Shown one piece after another: positions 34,247-42,762 of a DNA stretch of 64,000 nucleotides. The notes beneath the pieces were generated by a model. It was not told the origin of the DNA, did not search any database, and was given only the letters and a program-made list of their open reading frames with translations. Both the position numbers and the translations under genes were made by a program. The DNA comes from Saprospiraceae bacterium (GTDB taxonomy: Bacteria > Bacteroidota > Bacteroidia > Chitinophagales > Saprospiraceae). The DNA is taken from contig JAHDBJ010000001.1 in assembly GCA_020630435.1 (NCBI GenBank), positions 186,001 to 250,000 on the forward strand. The letters are read 5' to 3'. How positions within the stretch are numbered: the stretch's first letter is position 1; the number at the start of each line of letters is the position of its first letter.

Positions 34247-35929
34247 TTAAGCACCATCTTTCTTAGGAGCTACTTTAGTTACGATTTTCTTTATTTTCTT
34301 CTTTCCTTTCATTTTCTTTGCTAATTCAATTGCTCTTACAGAATTGACAACTCCACCAGTAACGGACAGTTTACCAAAAGAAATCTTTTCATCTTTAGTA
34401 CCTGGTTTAATAACTTCGACATTTGTTCTAACAACAGAACGCATCAATACATCTTTCACTTGAGCAGCGGTTAAGGTGGGGAAATATGAGCGTAGGAGCG
34501 CTGCTACTCCAGCGGTTACTGGAGATGCCATACTTGTTCCACTTGCATTTTTATACTCAGAGCCAGGGATCGTTGAATAAATATCAACACCAGGAGCAAA
34601 TAAGTCAACATTTTCTTTGGCATAATTAGAAAAAGGCGCTACTCTATCTTCGCCTTTTTTCCAAGATAAAGCCCCAACTTCTATCCAACCTTTATCAGCT
34701 GTCTTAGGTCCAAATAACCCTTTTTTAGTGTATTTATCATTTGGGAAATTTCCTGATGCATCTGTATCTAAAGAAGAATTACCTGCTGCATGAACTAATA
34801 ATACATCCTTTTTTAAAGCATATTTTACAGCTTTATCTACAACTGTTTTATCCCAAGAAAATCCTTTACCAAAACTCATATTAATGATAGATGCACCATT
34901 ATCAACAGCATAACGAATAGCATTAGCTACATCTTTATCTCGCTCATCACCATCAGGCACACAACGAACAGACATAATTTTAACATTATCCGCTACACCG
35001 TCAATACCTACATCATTGCCTCTAACGGCTGCGATAATACCTGCTACGTGTGTTCCATGGAAAGCATCAGGACCTTCCACATCATTATTCCCATAACCTT
35101 TTTCATATAAGTCATTGTAATTATCGCCTACAATTCCTCTAGGATTGTAATCAGGGTTATAATGATAATCTAATTGACCTTGGTAATATTTTTTAGCGCC
35201 TTTAAGTCTCTCTTTAATATTTTCCACGCCTTCTTCTAACGAGACACCATTTTTTGCAGCTCCTCGTAAGATATTTCGGGCAACAATGCCTCCTTGTCCT
35301 GATGCCTCACTTAATTCAACGGCATCTAAACTTTCAAGAGTAAGTTCTTTCCCTTTTAAGGCTTGTTTGAATTCTTTTACAGCACTATTAATACTTTCAA
35401 AGAATTTCAATTGCTCTGTGGCTTTCATTCTATTTTTATCAATATCTTCTTTGACAAGTTTCCATTCTGCAAATGCCTTTTTTTCTTTTTTTGAAAGACC
35501 TGAATCCGTATTTCTATCTCCAAATTGTTTCTTATATTTTGTATATAGCCGAGCTACTTCTAAATTGTCATGGTCAACATTCTTACCATCTTTACCTCCT
35601 ATGAAATTCCAGCCATTGATATCATCTACATACCCATTACGATCATCATCTTTTCCATTACCAGGAATTTCATCCTCATTTATCCAGATGTTTCCTTGTA
35701 AGTCTTCGTGTTCTACATCTACACCAGAATCTAATACAGCTACAATTACAGTTTCAGACTTTCTGTTTGCTAATAATGTTTTATAGACTTCTTCTGTACT
35801 AACACCCTGTACACCATCTTTATTCGAGTCAAGGTTAAACCAGTTTTCAGGTGCTTTATCTTGAGCAAATAAAGATACTGTTCCTATTAGAAGAGCAGTC
35901 AACACCCATGAAAATTTCATTGTTTTCAT
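34247..35929 (-). CDS. S8 subtilisin-like serine protease, exported
   Basis: A 560-residue protease with a signal peptide (1-22, ending FAQ). The catalytic triad is Asp67 (LDSGVD), His291 (HGTHVAG) and Ser466 (GTSMASP), with the oxyanion Asn384 in AAGNS. Between Asp67 and His291 lies a 220-residue stretch, far longer than in simple subtilisins, containing a highly charged helical insertion (about 125-250, rich in Lys/Glu). A short acidic calcium-like segment GNGKDDDRNGYVDD (about 90-103) precedes it. The Lys-rich C-terminal tail (KKMKGKKKIKKIVTK) is not a T9SS domain. Probably a periplasmic or outer-membrane protease. Confidence 0.94.
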   Translation of the reverse strand: MKTMKFSWVLTALLIGTVSLFAQDKAPENWFNLDSNKDGVQGVSTEEVYKTLLANRKSETVIVAVLDSGVDVEHEDLQGNIWINEDEIPGNGKDDDRNGYVDDINGWNFIGGKDGKNVDHDNLEVARLYTKYKKQFGDRNTDSGLSKKEKKAFAEWKLVKEDIDKNRMKATEQLKFFESINSAVKEFKQALKGKELTLESLDAVELSEASGQGGIVARNILRGAAKNGVSLEEGVENIKERLKGAKKYYQGQLDYHYNPDYNPRGIVGDNYNDLYEKGYGNNDVEGPDAFHGTHVAGIIAAVRGNDVGIDGVADNVKIMSVRCVPDGDERDKDVANAIRYAVDNGASIINMSFGKGFSWDKTVVDKAVKYALKKDVLLVHAAGNSSLDTDASGNFPNDKYTKKGLFGPKTADKGWIEVGALSWKKGEDRVAPFSNYAKENVDLFAPGVDIYSTIPGSEYKNASGTSMASPVTAGVAALLRSYFPTLTAAQVKDVLMRSVVRTNVEVIKPGTKDEKISFGKLSVTGGVVNSVRAIELAKKMKGKKKIKKIVTKVAPKKDGA

Positions 35930-36141
35930 ATAATACTTTTTATAATAAAAATTAGAAAAATAATTTGATACTATTTACGATATATAATTTTTAAAAATAG
36001 GTTATTGTGTACTAATTGGTGAAATTAAATAATTTTATGCCGAGTACCTTAAAAAATCTATATATATTCCTGCAAATCCTATACAAAATGCAAATGAATT
36101 TTATACAAAGTTTTTTGAGGTAGGGCAAATATAGTGTGTTT

Positions 36142-36918
36142 TTAAACAGGATTGAGGCTTCTAAAGACATTTGACTGTAACTTATCACTTAATTCTGCTA
36201 AAAATAGCGTTAAGGCTTCTTTTTTATTTTTATCAAAATGATAACTAATATTTTGTGTAAAATAATCTTTTAAACTAAAATTAGGATGAGGACTTGGTAA
36301 TAAATAAAGAAGTTGAGGAATATGCTCTATCCCAATTTTTAATGCCTGATTAAAACGATTTAAAAAATGTTCATTAAGCTGCCGATTACTTACCCAAGCA
36401 GCAAATACAAAGGGTAATTTTGTCATTTGCATCCAAACTTCTCCCAAGTCATATATAAAAGGATGTTTTTCTTCTAGTCGTATTGCTTTATCACCAATGA
36501 CTAAGGCTCCTGTGTTTCCTTTTATATTATTCGTAAATCCTTCCCTAGCATGGATCAGGTTAGGATTTAATTTCCAATATTTTTTTAATAAGATTTTTAA
36601 TAATTCTACAGATGTTCTTGAATGAAAGTCTAAATGTATATCGGTTAGTGTTTCTAGTGGTTGGTCAGCAAAAACAGCAACAGTCCTTACTTTTCCTTCA
36701 GCACCAATACAATAATCGGATATAATGTGTGGATTTTTTAAAGATGGAATTGCTGCTACAGGAATCAAGGCGAGATCTACCTCTTCAGTAACTAATTTTT
36801 TAGCACAAATAGATGGTATATCTAGTTGCAAATCAATCTCCTTATCGAGCCCTTCTTGTACTAAACCATAAAGTAATGGTTTGGTATTGAGATAACTAAC
36901 AACACTAACTTTTATCAT
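36142..36918 (-). CDS. mqnA: Chorismate dehydratase MqnA (futalosine pathway)
   Basis: I start at ATG 36918 (258 residues), because the conserved family start KVSVVSYLNTKPLLYGL follows at once; the frame is open to a TTG 17 codons upstream. MqnA dehydrates chorismate to 3-enolpyruvyl-benzoate, the first step of menaquinone synthesis by the futalosine route. The periplasmic-binding-protein-like fold shows DLALIPVAAIPSL (about 46-58) and NTGALVIGDKAI (about 131-142) with ligand-binding residues. Its presence implies menaquinone is made by this route, though the other mqn genes are not in the window. Confidence 0.92.
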   Translation of the reverse strand: MIKVSVVSYLNTKPLLYGLVQEGLDKEIDLQLDIPSICAKKLVTEEVDLALIPVAAIPSLKNPHIISDYCIGAEGKVRTVAVFADQPLETLTDIHLDFHSRTSVELLKILLKKYWKLNPNLIHAREGFTNNIKGNTGALVIGDKAIRLEEKHPFIYDLGEVWMQMTKLPFVFAAWVSNRQLNEHFLNRFNQALKIGIEHIPQLLYLLPSPHPNFSLKDYFTQNISYHFDKNKKEALTLFLAELSDKLQSNVFRSLNPV

Positions 36919-36993
36919 AAAACGTTTTATGTAGCTATTTATATATAAACGTCGTATAAAAAACAACAATACTAGTGATAATGTTGTGGTTTA

Positions 36994-37611
36994 TTAAAGA
37001 TTTATATTGGATAAATGACTTGTATCGTTTTCTTTTAGTACGTTAAAGTGTAAACCATCTTGTTGTACTAAAAACAACCCAGTATTACTATGGGAATAAT
37101 TTTCCATCTCTATGATATGCTGATTTTTGATCGCTACCATTAGACAACGCATCGTCCTTCCATGTGTACAGACAAGAATTTTTTGTTCTTCTCTTTGGCG
37201 CAGTTGCTCAACAAATCGACTTACTCTTTCATATAGTTCCGCTGCACTCTCCCCATTTTCTAAGCGAGCATCAAGGTTTCCATCTCGCCACTCACCAATC
37301 ATTTTGGCATAGTTTGCTTTCATATCTTCTGTGGCCTTTTGTCCTTCATGTACCCCCCAATTCATTTCATTAATATCTGCGGATTTTTCCCATCGTATAT
37401 TTTTTTGTAAAAAAGGTTCAAGAGTTTGATGGGTTCTTTTAAGCATAGAACTTATGACAACATCAAAATCAATATGACCATATTTCTGAAAAAAAGCGAG
37501 AGCTTGTTGTTTACCTGTTTCATTTAGATCTGAATCGATACCACCTCCTTGTACGATACCCCTATTATTATAGTCTGTCTGTCCGTGTCTTACCAAGTAT
37601 ATTTTTTTCAT
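36994..37611 (-). CDS. Histidine phosphatase family protein (phosphoglycerate mutase-like)
   Basis: A 205-residue protein of the two-histidine phosphatase superfamily. The phosphate-accepting His lies in VRHGQTDYN (residues 7-15) and the second His in VCTHGRTMRCLM near 150; Arg residues of the pocket are visible in SSMLKRTHQT (about 55-64). The length suits a broad-specificity phosphatase (for example of the GpmB or CobC group) rather than glycolytic GpmA. It is on the same strand as mqnA with a 75-bp gap, and 22 bp downstream of the 472-residue unknown gene. Confidence 0.85.
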   Translation of the reverse strand: MKKIYLVRHGQTDYNNRGIVQGGGIDSDLNETGKQQALAFFQKYGHIDFDVVISSMLKRTHQTLEPFLQKNIRWEKSADINEMNWGVHEGQKATEDMKANYAKMIGEWRDGNLDARLENGESAAELYERVSRFVEQLRQREEQKILVCTHGRTMRCLMVAIKNQHIIEMENYSHSNTGLFLVQQDGLHFNVLKENDTSHLSNINL

Positions 37612-37633
37612 TTAAATTATGATTTGAGAGGTT

Positions 37634-39052
37634 CTAATATTCAAACTCCATTGTTTCACAAGGATAATTGAATAAAAATTTCTCTTTTACTAAAGTTGCT
37701 ACATATTCAGGTACCATTTTTTCCCATCCTTCTTCATTCTCTTGTATCATTCTAAGTACTTCGGTAGAATAAATATGAAGATAATCTTGTTCAAAACCTT
37801 CAACATCTACGACACTATTACTATCTAATAGGTATTTATAAATAAATTCAATCTCTTTGGGAATAGGTAGATTTTTAGTAGTCATTAATTCACCACTTCC
37901 TTCTTGGAATGCAGGATAAGCATACAATTTGACGTTTTTTCTAAATAACTCTCCGAAAGCAGAGAGTAAGCTATCATTTTGATTTTGAAAATATTTTTCA
38001 TTAATGATACTTAGTAATTCATTTACCCCTAGTCCAATCCCTAGCTTTTTGATTTTATAATCTTCAAAATATTTGAATAATTTGTGTCGATCTTCGCAAT
38101 TAGAAATCATTACAGTATATCCCATTTTGCCAAGGACAGCAGCACGGTCAAGAAAATCTTTTTCGTCTAAACCTCCTTTTTTAAGGTTATCTAAAGTAAT
38201 TTCTACTAAAAAGAACGTCTTTTTGGCTTCTACTTGTTCATCCTTTTTGAATTGCTCAAAACTTTTATTGAGCATATCTTGATTCACTAAGGTTGCGGGG
38301 CGATAGCTTCCTCTAACAACCATTAGGTGTTTTTTATATAAAAATTCTGAGGAATGAATATTTTTTCCTTCTGCATTAAACATGGCTACATCACACATAT
38401 TATGTTTGACCAACCATAAACTAAGTAGTCTATTATCTAAACTTTTGAAGTCAGGACCAGAAAGTCTCAACATATCAATATTTAATCTTCCATGCAAATG
38501 ATCCATTAAAGATTGCACAAGGATTTCGGGGTCATTATGGTAGTGAAAGCAAGCGTAAACAAGATTTACACCAAGTATTCCAATAGCTTGTTGTTGTAGA
38601 CCATTATCGTTATCCTGCATATTTACATGAAGTACAATTTCATTTGCTTCTCTATTAGGGTATAACTGAAAGCGAAGCCCTAACCAACCATGTCCTTTAA
38701 TGGTTTTTTGGTAATTGATAGCCGCAACAGTATCGGCAAAAACGAAAAAATTTGTCTCTGGTTTTTCATGTCGTAGTCTTGAAAGCATTAGACCATACTC
38801 ATGATCCAACATTTTATAAACTCTAGATTCACATACATACCTTCCACTAGCTTCTGTACCATATATTTTGTCAGAATATACTTTATCATATGCCGACATT
38901 GTTTTTGCAATTGTTCCAGCAGCAGCTCCTACTTGAAAGAAATAACGAGCGACTTCTTGTCCTGCACCAATTTCAGAAAAAGTACCATATATCTTATCAT
39001 TTAGGTTGATTTCAAGGGCTTTTTGTTCTGTTTCTAAGGCTTGCCGTCGCAT
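37634..39052 (-). CDS. Conserved protein of unknown function (472 aa)
   Basis: The protein is well organised but I cannot assign a reaction. It opens with EIGAGQEVARYFFQVGAAAG (about 27-46), a glycine-rich motif that recalls a nucleotide or cofactor loop. It also has IAKTMSAYDKVYSDKIYG and LSRLRHEKPETNFFVFADT (about 94-112), conserved-looking blocks. There are no membrane segments and no signal peptide, so it is cytoplasmic. I recall similar proteins across Bacteroidota and cyanobacteria, sometimes labelled nicotinate-nucleotide adenylyltransferase, but no HxGH motif is present here, so that label looks wrong. The start is ATG at 39052. Confidence 0.8.
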   Translation of the reverse strand: MRRQALETEQKALEINLNDKIYGTFSEIGAGQEVARYFFQVGAAAGTIAKTMSAYDKVYSDKIYGTEASGRYVCESRVYKMLDHEYGLMLSRLRHEKPETNFFVFADTVAAINYQKTIKGHGWLGLRFQLYPNREANEIVLHVNMQDNDNGLQQQAIGILGVNLVYACFHYHNDPEILVQSLMDHLHGRLNIDMLRLSGPDFKSLDNRLLSLWLVKHNMCDVAMFNAEGKNIHSSEFLYKKHLMVVRGSYRPATLVNQDMLNKSFEQFKKDEQVEAKKTFFLVEITLDNLKKGGLDEKDFLDRAAVLGKMGYTVMISNCEDRHKLFKYFEDYKIKKLGIGLGVNELLSIINEKYFQNQNDSLLSAFGELFRKNVKLYAYPAFQEGSGELMTTKNLPIPKEIEFIYKYLLDSNSVVDVEGFEQDYLHIYSTEVLRMIQENEEGWEKMVPEYVATLVKEKFLFNYPCETMEFEY

Positions 39053-39197
39053 ATTTTAATTTTTATTATTGACTGTTGTAAAATTAGGGAAAATTATTCT
39101 TATGGAGTGTTTGTTTTTTAGGCTTAATAAATATGATTGTTATTACTTTGTCTTTGGTGAAACGTAAAAACAGGCATTAAGTTGAAGAAATATACAG

Positions 39198-39360
39198 TGA
39201 AGTCGTTTAAAAAAGCTGATGAATTATTTACAAGTCATGGTATCTCAATATTTCAGCTAATTCTTTTCACCGTAGTGAAGGTTACAAAAAAAGAATGGAA
39301 CTTTATCGTGAAATACAAGTACATAGAACTAAAATCAGCCTTCATCATTGAATAACTTCA
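39198..39360. repeat. Dispersed intergenic palindromic repeat, copy 1
   Basis: 163 bp bounded by TGAAGT and its complement ACTTCA. The second half is an imperfect reverse complement of the first, so the element can fold into one long hairpin with the tip near 39272-39285. Copy 2 at 48891-49058 matches almost throughout, for example at GATGAATTATTTACAAGTCA and TATCTCAATATTTCAGCT. It encodes no protein. It lies in the 480-bp gap before the ADP-ribosylglycohydrolase gene. Confidence 0.85.
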
Positions 39361-39399
39361 GTTAAAAAATTATGTTATTTTAAAAAAGTGTATAATTTA

Positions 39400-39418
39400 T
39401 TGAACGAAGTTCATTCAA
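39400..39418. promoter_or_regulatory. Operator-like palindrome upstream of ADP-ribosylglycohydrolase gene
   Basis: TTGAACGAAGTTCATTCAA is an odd-centred palindrome with eight of nine pairs matching. It lies 115 bp before the ATG at 39533, within the likely promoter region. No regulator gene is adjacent. Confidence 0.4.
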
Positions 39419-39532
39419 AAAACTTTTTATAAAGTATGTCGTTTAAGACGTTAATTTTTATCTGTTTTTGAAATAGTGTTCAATTCTTTTTATCCAAGAA
39501 GAAGGACTTATATTCTACTTAAATAGTCAATT

Positions 39533-40492
39533 ATGATGTCTAATAAAATTAAGGATGCCTTGTTTGGGATTGCTGTTGGTGATGCTATTGGTGTCCCTTA
39601 TGAATTTCTTTCTAGAAATCAAATGCAAAAAAATCCAGCTATTGGTATGATTGGTTATGGTACACACAACCAACCAGAGGGCACGTGGTCAGATGATAGT
39701 TCTTTGATGTTCTGTCTAGCAGAATCCTTAGCTAGAGGATATGATTTAGCGGATATAAGTAGAAAATTTGTTGCTTGGAAATATACAGGTTATTGGACAC
39801 CTTGGGGCAAAGTCTTTGATATAGGAATCACAACTTCAAAAGCGATTGCTCGTTTAAAAGAAATATTGGATTCTAAGGATTATAATCGTTTGAAATTGTT
39901 AAAACTTCATGATGATGAATATGAGAATGGGAATGGTTCTTTAATGCGTATTTTACCACTTCTTTTCTATATCAAGGGAAAAAATATTCAAGCACAATTT
40001 GATATAATATGGGAAGTATCGGCTTTGACCCATCGGCATATTCGTTCAGCAATGTGTTGCTTGATATATTTAAGAGTAGCAGAACATTTACTTAATGGGT
40101 ACGATAAAGTTATCGCCTATCAAAATATGCGGAAAGAAATTTTTGATTTTTGGTCAGTTATTAAGTTTTCAGAAAAAGAACAAAAACATTTTTACAAAAT
40201 TATTCAGAAAGACATCAGGGATACACCTATTAAAGAAATTAAAACAGGCGGATATGTAATGGAGTCAATAGAGGCTTGTTTGTGGTTCTTTTTAAATGAA
40301 AACGACTACGAACATACGATTCTTTCTATCATTAACCTAGGACATGATACAGATACTTCTGCAGCTATAGTTGGAGGTTTGGCAGGCATCTATTACGGTA
40401 GTGAAGGAATACCTCAACAATGGATTGATACCCTAGCTCGATTAGAGGATATTTTAGAGCTAATCGCTCAACTAAACGATAGTTATACCTAA
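39533..40492 (+). CDS. ADP-ribosylglycohydrolase family protein (DraG-like)
   Basis: A 319-residue all-helical hydrolase that removes ADP-ribose from proteins or small molecules. The di-metal ligands are conserved: the N-terminal GDAIGVPYEF (16-25), TWSDDS (51-56) with both acids, and the C-terminal HDTDTS (271-276). The family covers DraG, ARH1/ARH3 and ADP-ribosyl-sugar hydrolases, so the substrate is open. It is followed 50 bp downstream by a HELGH-protein gene on the same strand, probably in one operon, and preceded by a palindrome and a dispersed repeat. No ADP-ribosyltransferase gene is visible nearby. Confidence 0.92.
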   Translation: MMSNKIKDALFGIAVGDAIGVPYEFLSRNQMQKNPAIGMIGYGTHNQPEGTWSDDSSLMFCLAESLARGYDLADISRKFVAWKYTGYWTPWGKVFDIGITTSKAIARLKEILDSKDYNRLKLLKLHDDEYENGNGSLMRILPLLFYIKGKNIQAQFDIIWEVSALTHRHIRSAMCCLIYLRVAEHLLNGYDKVIAYQNMRKEIFDFWSVIKFSEKEQKHFYKIIQKDIRDTPIKEIKTGGYVMESIEACLWFFLNENDYEHTILSIINLGHDTDTSAAIVGGLAGIYYGSEGIPQQWIDTLARLEDILELIAQLNDSYT

Positions 40493-40542
40493 AAACAATA
40501 ACTATGAACAATACACATCATTTATGATTAAGACAATTAGAC

Positions 40543-41151
40543 ATGAAAAGGACACATAGGAAGTCTACTCCTAAGGTTAAAGGGGGAATTGTTCAGAAAA
40601 AAAATAATGATAGACCTACGCCCAATTATTGGAATACAGCACAAAAAGCGGTTATTATAGATGTGGAAAAACCAGGTAAAGGCTATAAACATTTTTTAAA
40701 GAAGAAAGATATTATCAAATTTTTAGAATTAATTCCCAATTGGGGAAATTTATCTAAAGAGTTAGATGCTATTGTATTAGGCATGGGAAATAATGATTAT
40801 GATGGTTACTATAACAATGGTGGTGTCATAGTAATTACAGCATGGGAAAAAGAACAAGATGTACTAATAGATAAACATTATTTTAAAGAACACCAAGCAC
40901 TTCTAGAGCGTTTAGGGATAACTTATGAGGAGAAAGCTGATGGCTATTGGTGTGAATTTACAGTAGAGCAGATAAAAGCCTTTCAATTATTACATATTTT
41001 ACTGCATGAACTAGGGCATCATCTAGATCGAATTACAACCAAAAGCAAAAGGTATTCCAGTAGAGGCGAACAATATGCGGAGGATTATGCTTATCTAAAC
41101 GAATCTAAAATTTGGATAGATTATCAAGATGCCTTTAACATTGTTTTTTAA
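40543..41151 (+). CDS. HELGH zinc-metalloprotease-like protein of unknown family
   Basis: A 202-residue cytoplasmic protein (no signal peptide, basic N-terminus MKRTHRKSTPKVKGG). Residues 150-160 read LHILLHELGHH, containing the HExxH zinc motif at 155-159; an acidic residue that could be the third ligand lies in GEQYAEDYA (about 175-183), the spacing of the gluzincin type. The middle contains AIVLGMGNNDYDGYYNNGG (about 76-94). It follows the ADP-ribosylglycohydrolase gene by 50 bp and probably shares its transcript. Protease activity is an inference from the motif. I know no named family with this layout. Confidence 0.8.
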   Translation: MKRTHRKSTPKVKGGIVQKKNNDRPTPNYWNTAQKAVIIDVEKPGKGYKHFLKKKDIIKFLELIPNWGNLSKELDAIVLGMGNNDYDGYYNNGGVIVITAWEKEQDVLIDKHYFKEHQALLERLGITYEEKADGYWCEFTVEQIKAFQLLHILLHELGHHLDRITTKSKRYSSRGEQYAEDYAYLNESKIWIDYQDAFNIVF

Positions 41152-41179
41152 AATATTGAGTGTAAAATAAGAGTATATT

Positions 41180-42712
41180 TTATTCTGATATAATTAGTTT
41201 TTGGAACATTTGGATCTTGCTAGGATCACTAAGCTGATTTAACTGTAATAACTTTTCGATTTTGACATTATATTTTTTAGAAATACTGTACAATGTTTCT
41301 TTAGGTTGTACTTCATGAACAATCTGATTACCCGAAGGAATAGGACTTCCTTTGATAGTTAGATCATATTCTTTAGGAATAGGAGAAGTACGTTTTGTAA
41401 CTTCACAAAGGCAATCATTTACTTTTAACTCTTGTCCGACAAAAAGTTTATCTGAATGTAGATCATTCATTTCTCTAAGCTTTTGAGTGGTGAAACCGTA
41501 GCTTTTTGCAATAGCGATCAGTGTTTCACCATCTTCAACAACATGAATACCATTAGGTGATTTTCTCGTAGGACTTGTATTAATTAAGCGCCCAGTATTA
41601 GCTCCTTTTTCATAAAAAGCAGGTGGTAGAATATTCAATGCTGTACAAGGATAAATTAAATCGTTGTTTTGAGAAATATCATTCCAAACCCTTAATTGAT
41701 CAAGTGTAATACCACTACGGCGAGCAATACTATAAAGCGTTTCACTTTGTTGTACAATATGAATGCCTTTTGAGGACTTTTTAGAGCATACAACTTTTGT
41801 TTGTGGTGTTCCAGAATTACTAGGATTTCCTCGTGATACTAAATCTTCGGCAGGTGCTATACGGACAGCAGGTGGTGGTGCAGGTTCAGAAGAAGGGCTG
41901 CTAGGAGGTGTACTAGGCACAAGAGAATAACTTGTAGGAGGTGGACTGACTTCTTTTTCTTTCACAACGACAATATCTTCTAAGATTTTACCTGAAGTAC
42001 ATTTTTCAGTAATATAATCGTTAAGGGCATTATTGTTTACCTTAATAAGAGTCATAGCATTTTGCCCAGCATGTGTATCATTAAGTCCTATTTCTTCTTT
42101 TACCATTCCTACATCTTCAACATAAGTCAGTTTTGTATAGGGTTTACAGGTTAATTCAGGTATTTTTTTGAAGTGATATTGTCTTTTACAACCTTCTTCG
42201 CTTTCTCCTTGATAATAGACTTCTACATTGTTGGTGATAGATAAATCAGTAGTGCCTGGGAAAGAATTAAAATCATATGTAAATTCGCAATCATAAGATA
42301 CATACCTGAGCATTTCGCCTTTTCTAGAATGGTACGAAGCAAGCATCACTTTAGAAACATTATATTGTCCATTGGTTTTTTTGACGATATAAACATCAGT
42401 TGAACCAGAATTAATTTTTTTTACTATTTCCTCTGTTGGGGTAAATTGGGAACAAGGTATGGTGTTAGAAGGTTTATAACTTTGGTTTTTTTGATTTTCA
42501 GCGCCTAATTCTAAGATGACTCGCTCAGTTTGACTTTTATAAACATGATAAGCAATATAATTATTTATAAAACTACTTGATGTTTTATACTCATACCTAC
42601 TCATACAATTGTTATTATCATAATCAAGATAGATAACTTGTTGTGCTTGTATAAAGGCAGGAATAACTAACATTAAAACAAGTAGTACTACTGAGTTTTT
42701 CATATTTATCAT
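41180..42712 (-). CDS. Exported protein with three C-terminal LysM domains
   Basis: A 510-residue exported protein (signal peptide about 4-23, ending IQAQ; the start may be the second Met). The N-terminal 260 residues have several Cys and a beta-rich pattern and match no family known to me. A Pro/Ser-rich linker (about 262-285) leads to three LysM peptidoglycan-binding domains at about 318-362, 389-432 and 464-508, each starting with a xxHxVxxxETLYxIxKxx-like segment. LysM binds GlcNAc chains, so the protein should be held to the cell wall. A palindrome lies upstream at 42747-42762. Confidence 0.88.
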   Translation of the reverse strand: MINMKNSVVLLVLMLVIPAFIQAQQVIYLDYDNNNCMSRYEYKTSSSFINNYIAYHVYKSQTERVILELGAENQKNQSYKPSNTIPCSQFTPTEEIVKKINSGSTDVYIVKKTNGQYNVSKVMLASYHSRKGEMLRYVSYDCEFTYDFNSFPGTTDLSITNNVEVYYQGESEEGCKRQYHFKKIPELTCKPYTKLTYVEDVGMVKEEIGLNDTHAGQNAMTLIKVNNNALNDYITEKCTSGKILEDIVVVKEKEVSPPPTSYSLVPSTPPSSPSSEPAPPPAVRIAPAEDLVSRGNPSNSGTPQTKVVCSKKSSKGIHIVQQSETLYSIARRSGITLDQLRVWNDISQNNDLIYPCTALNILPPAFYEKGANTGRLINTSPTRKSPNGIHVVEDGETLIAIAKSYGFTTQKLREMNDLHSDKLFVGQELKVNDCLCEVTKRTSPIPKEYDLTIKGSPIPSGNQIVHEVQPKETLYSISKKYNVKIEKLLQLNQLSDPSKIQMFQKLIISE

Positions 42713-42746
42713 TTTATAATTTCTCTTGAAGATTTATAAGTTTAAG

Positions 42747-42762
42747 ATTTACAGTTGTAAAT
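42747..42762. promoter_or_regulatory. Operator-like palindrome upstream of the LysM gene
   Basis: ATTTACAGTTGTAAAT has two perfect 7-bp arms around GT. It lies 35 bp upstream of the LysM gene start on the minus strand, a position where a repressor could block transcription. Confidence 0.4.

Noticed and set aside
36919-36969. N-terminal extension of MqnA from the upstream TTG
   Set aside because: The family begins at the Met before KVSVVSYLNTKPL; the extra 17 residues are not conserved in character.
40543-41151. Toxin-antitoxin pair with the ADP-ribosylglycohydrolase
   Set aside because: DarTG-type systems need a DNA ADP-ribosyltransferase toxin and a macrodomain; the second protein here is a HELGH protein and the first a DraG fold, so a standard system is not supported.
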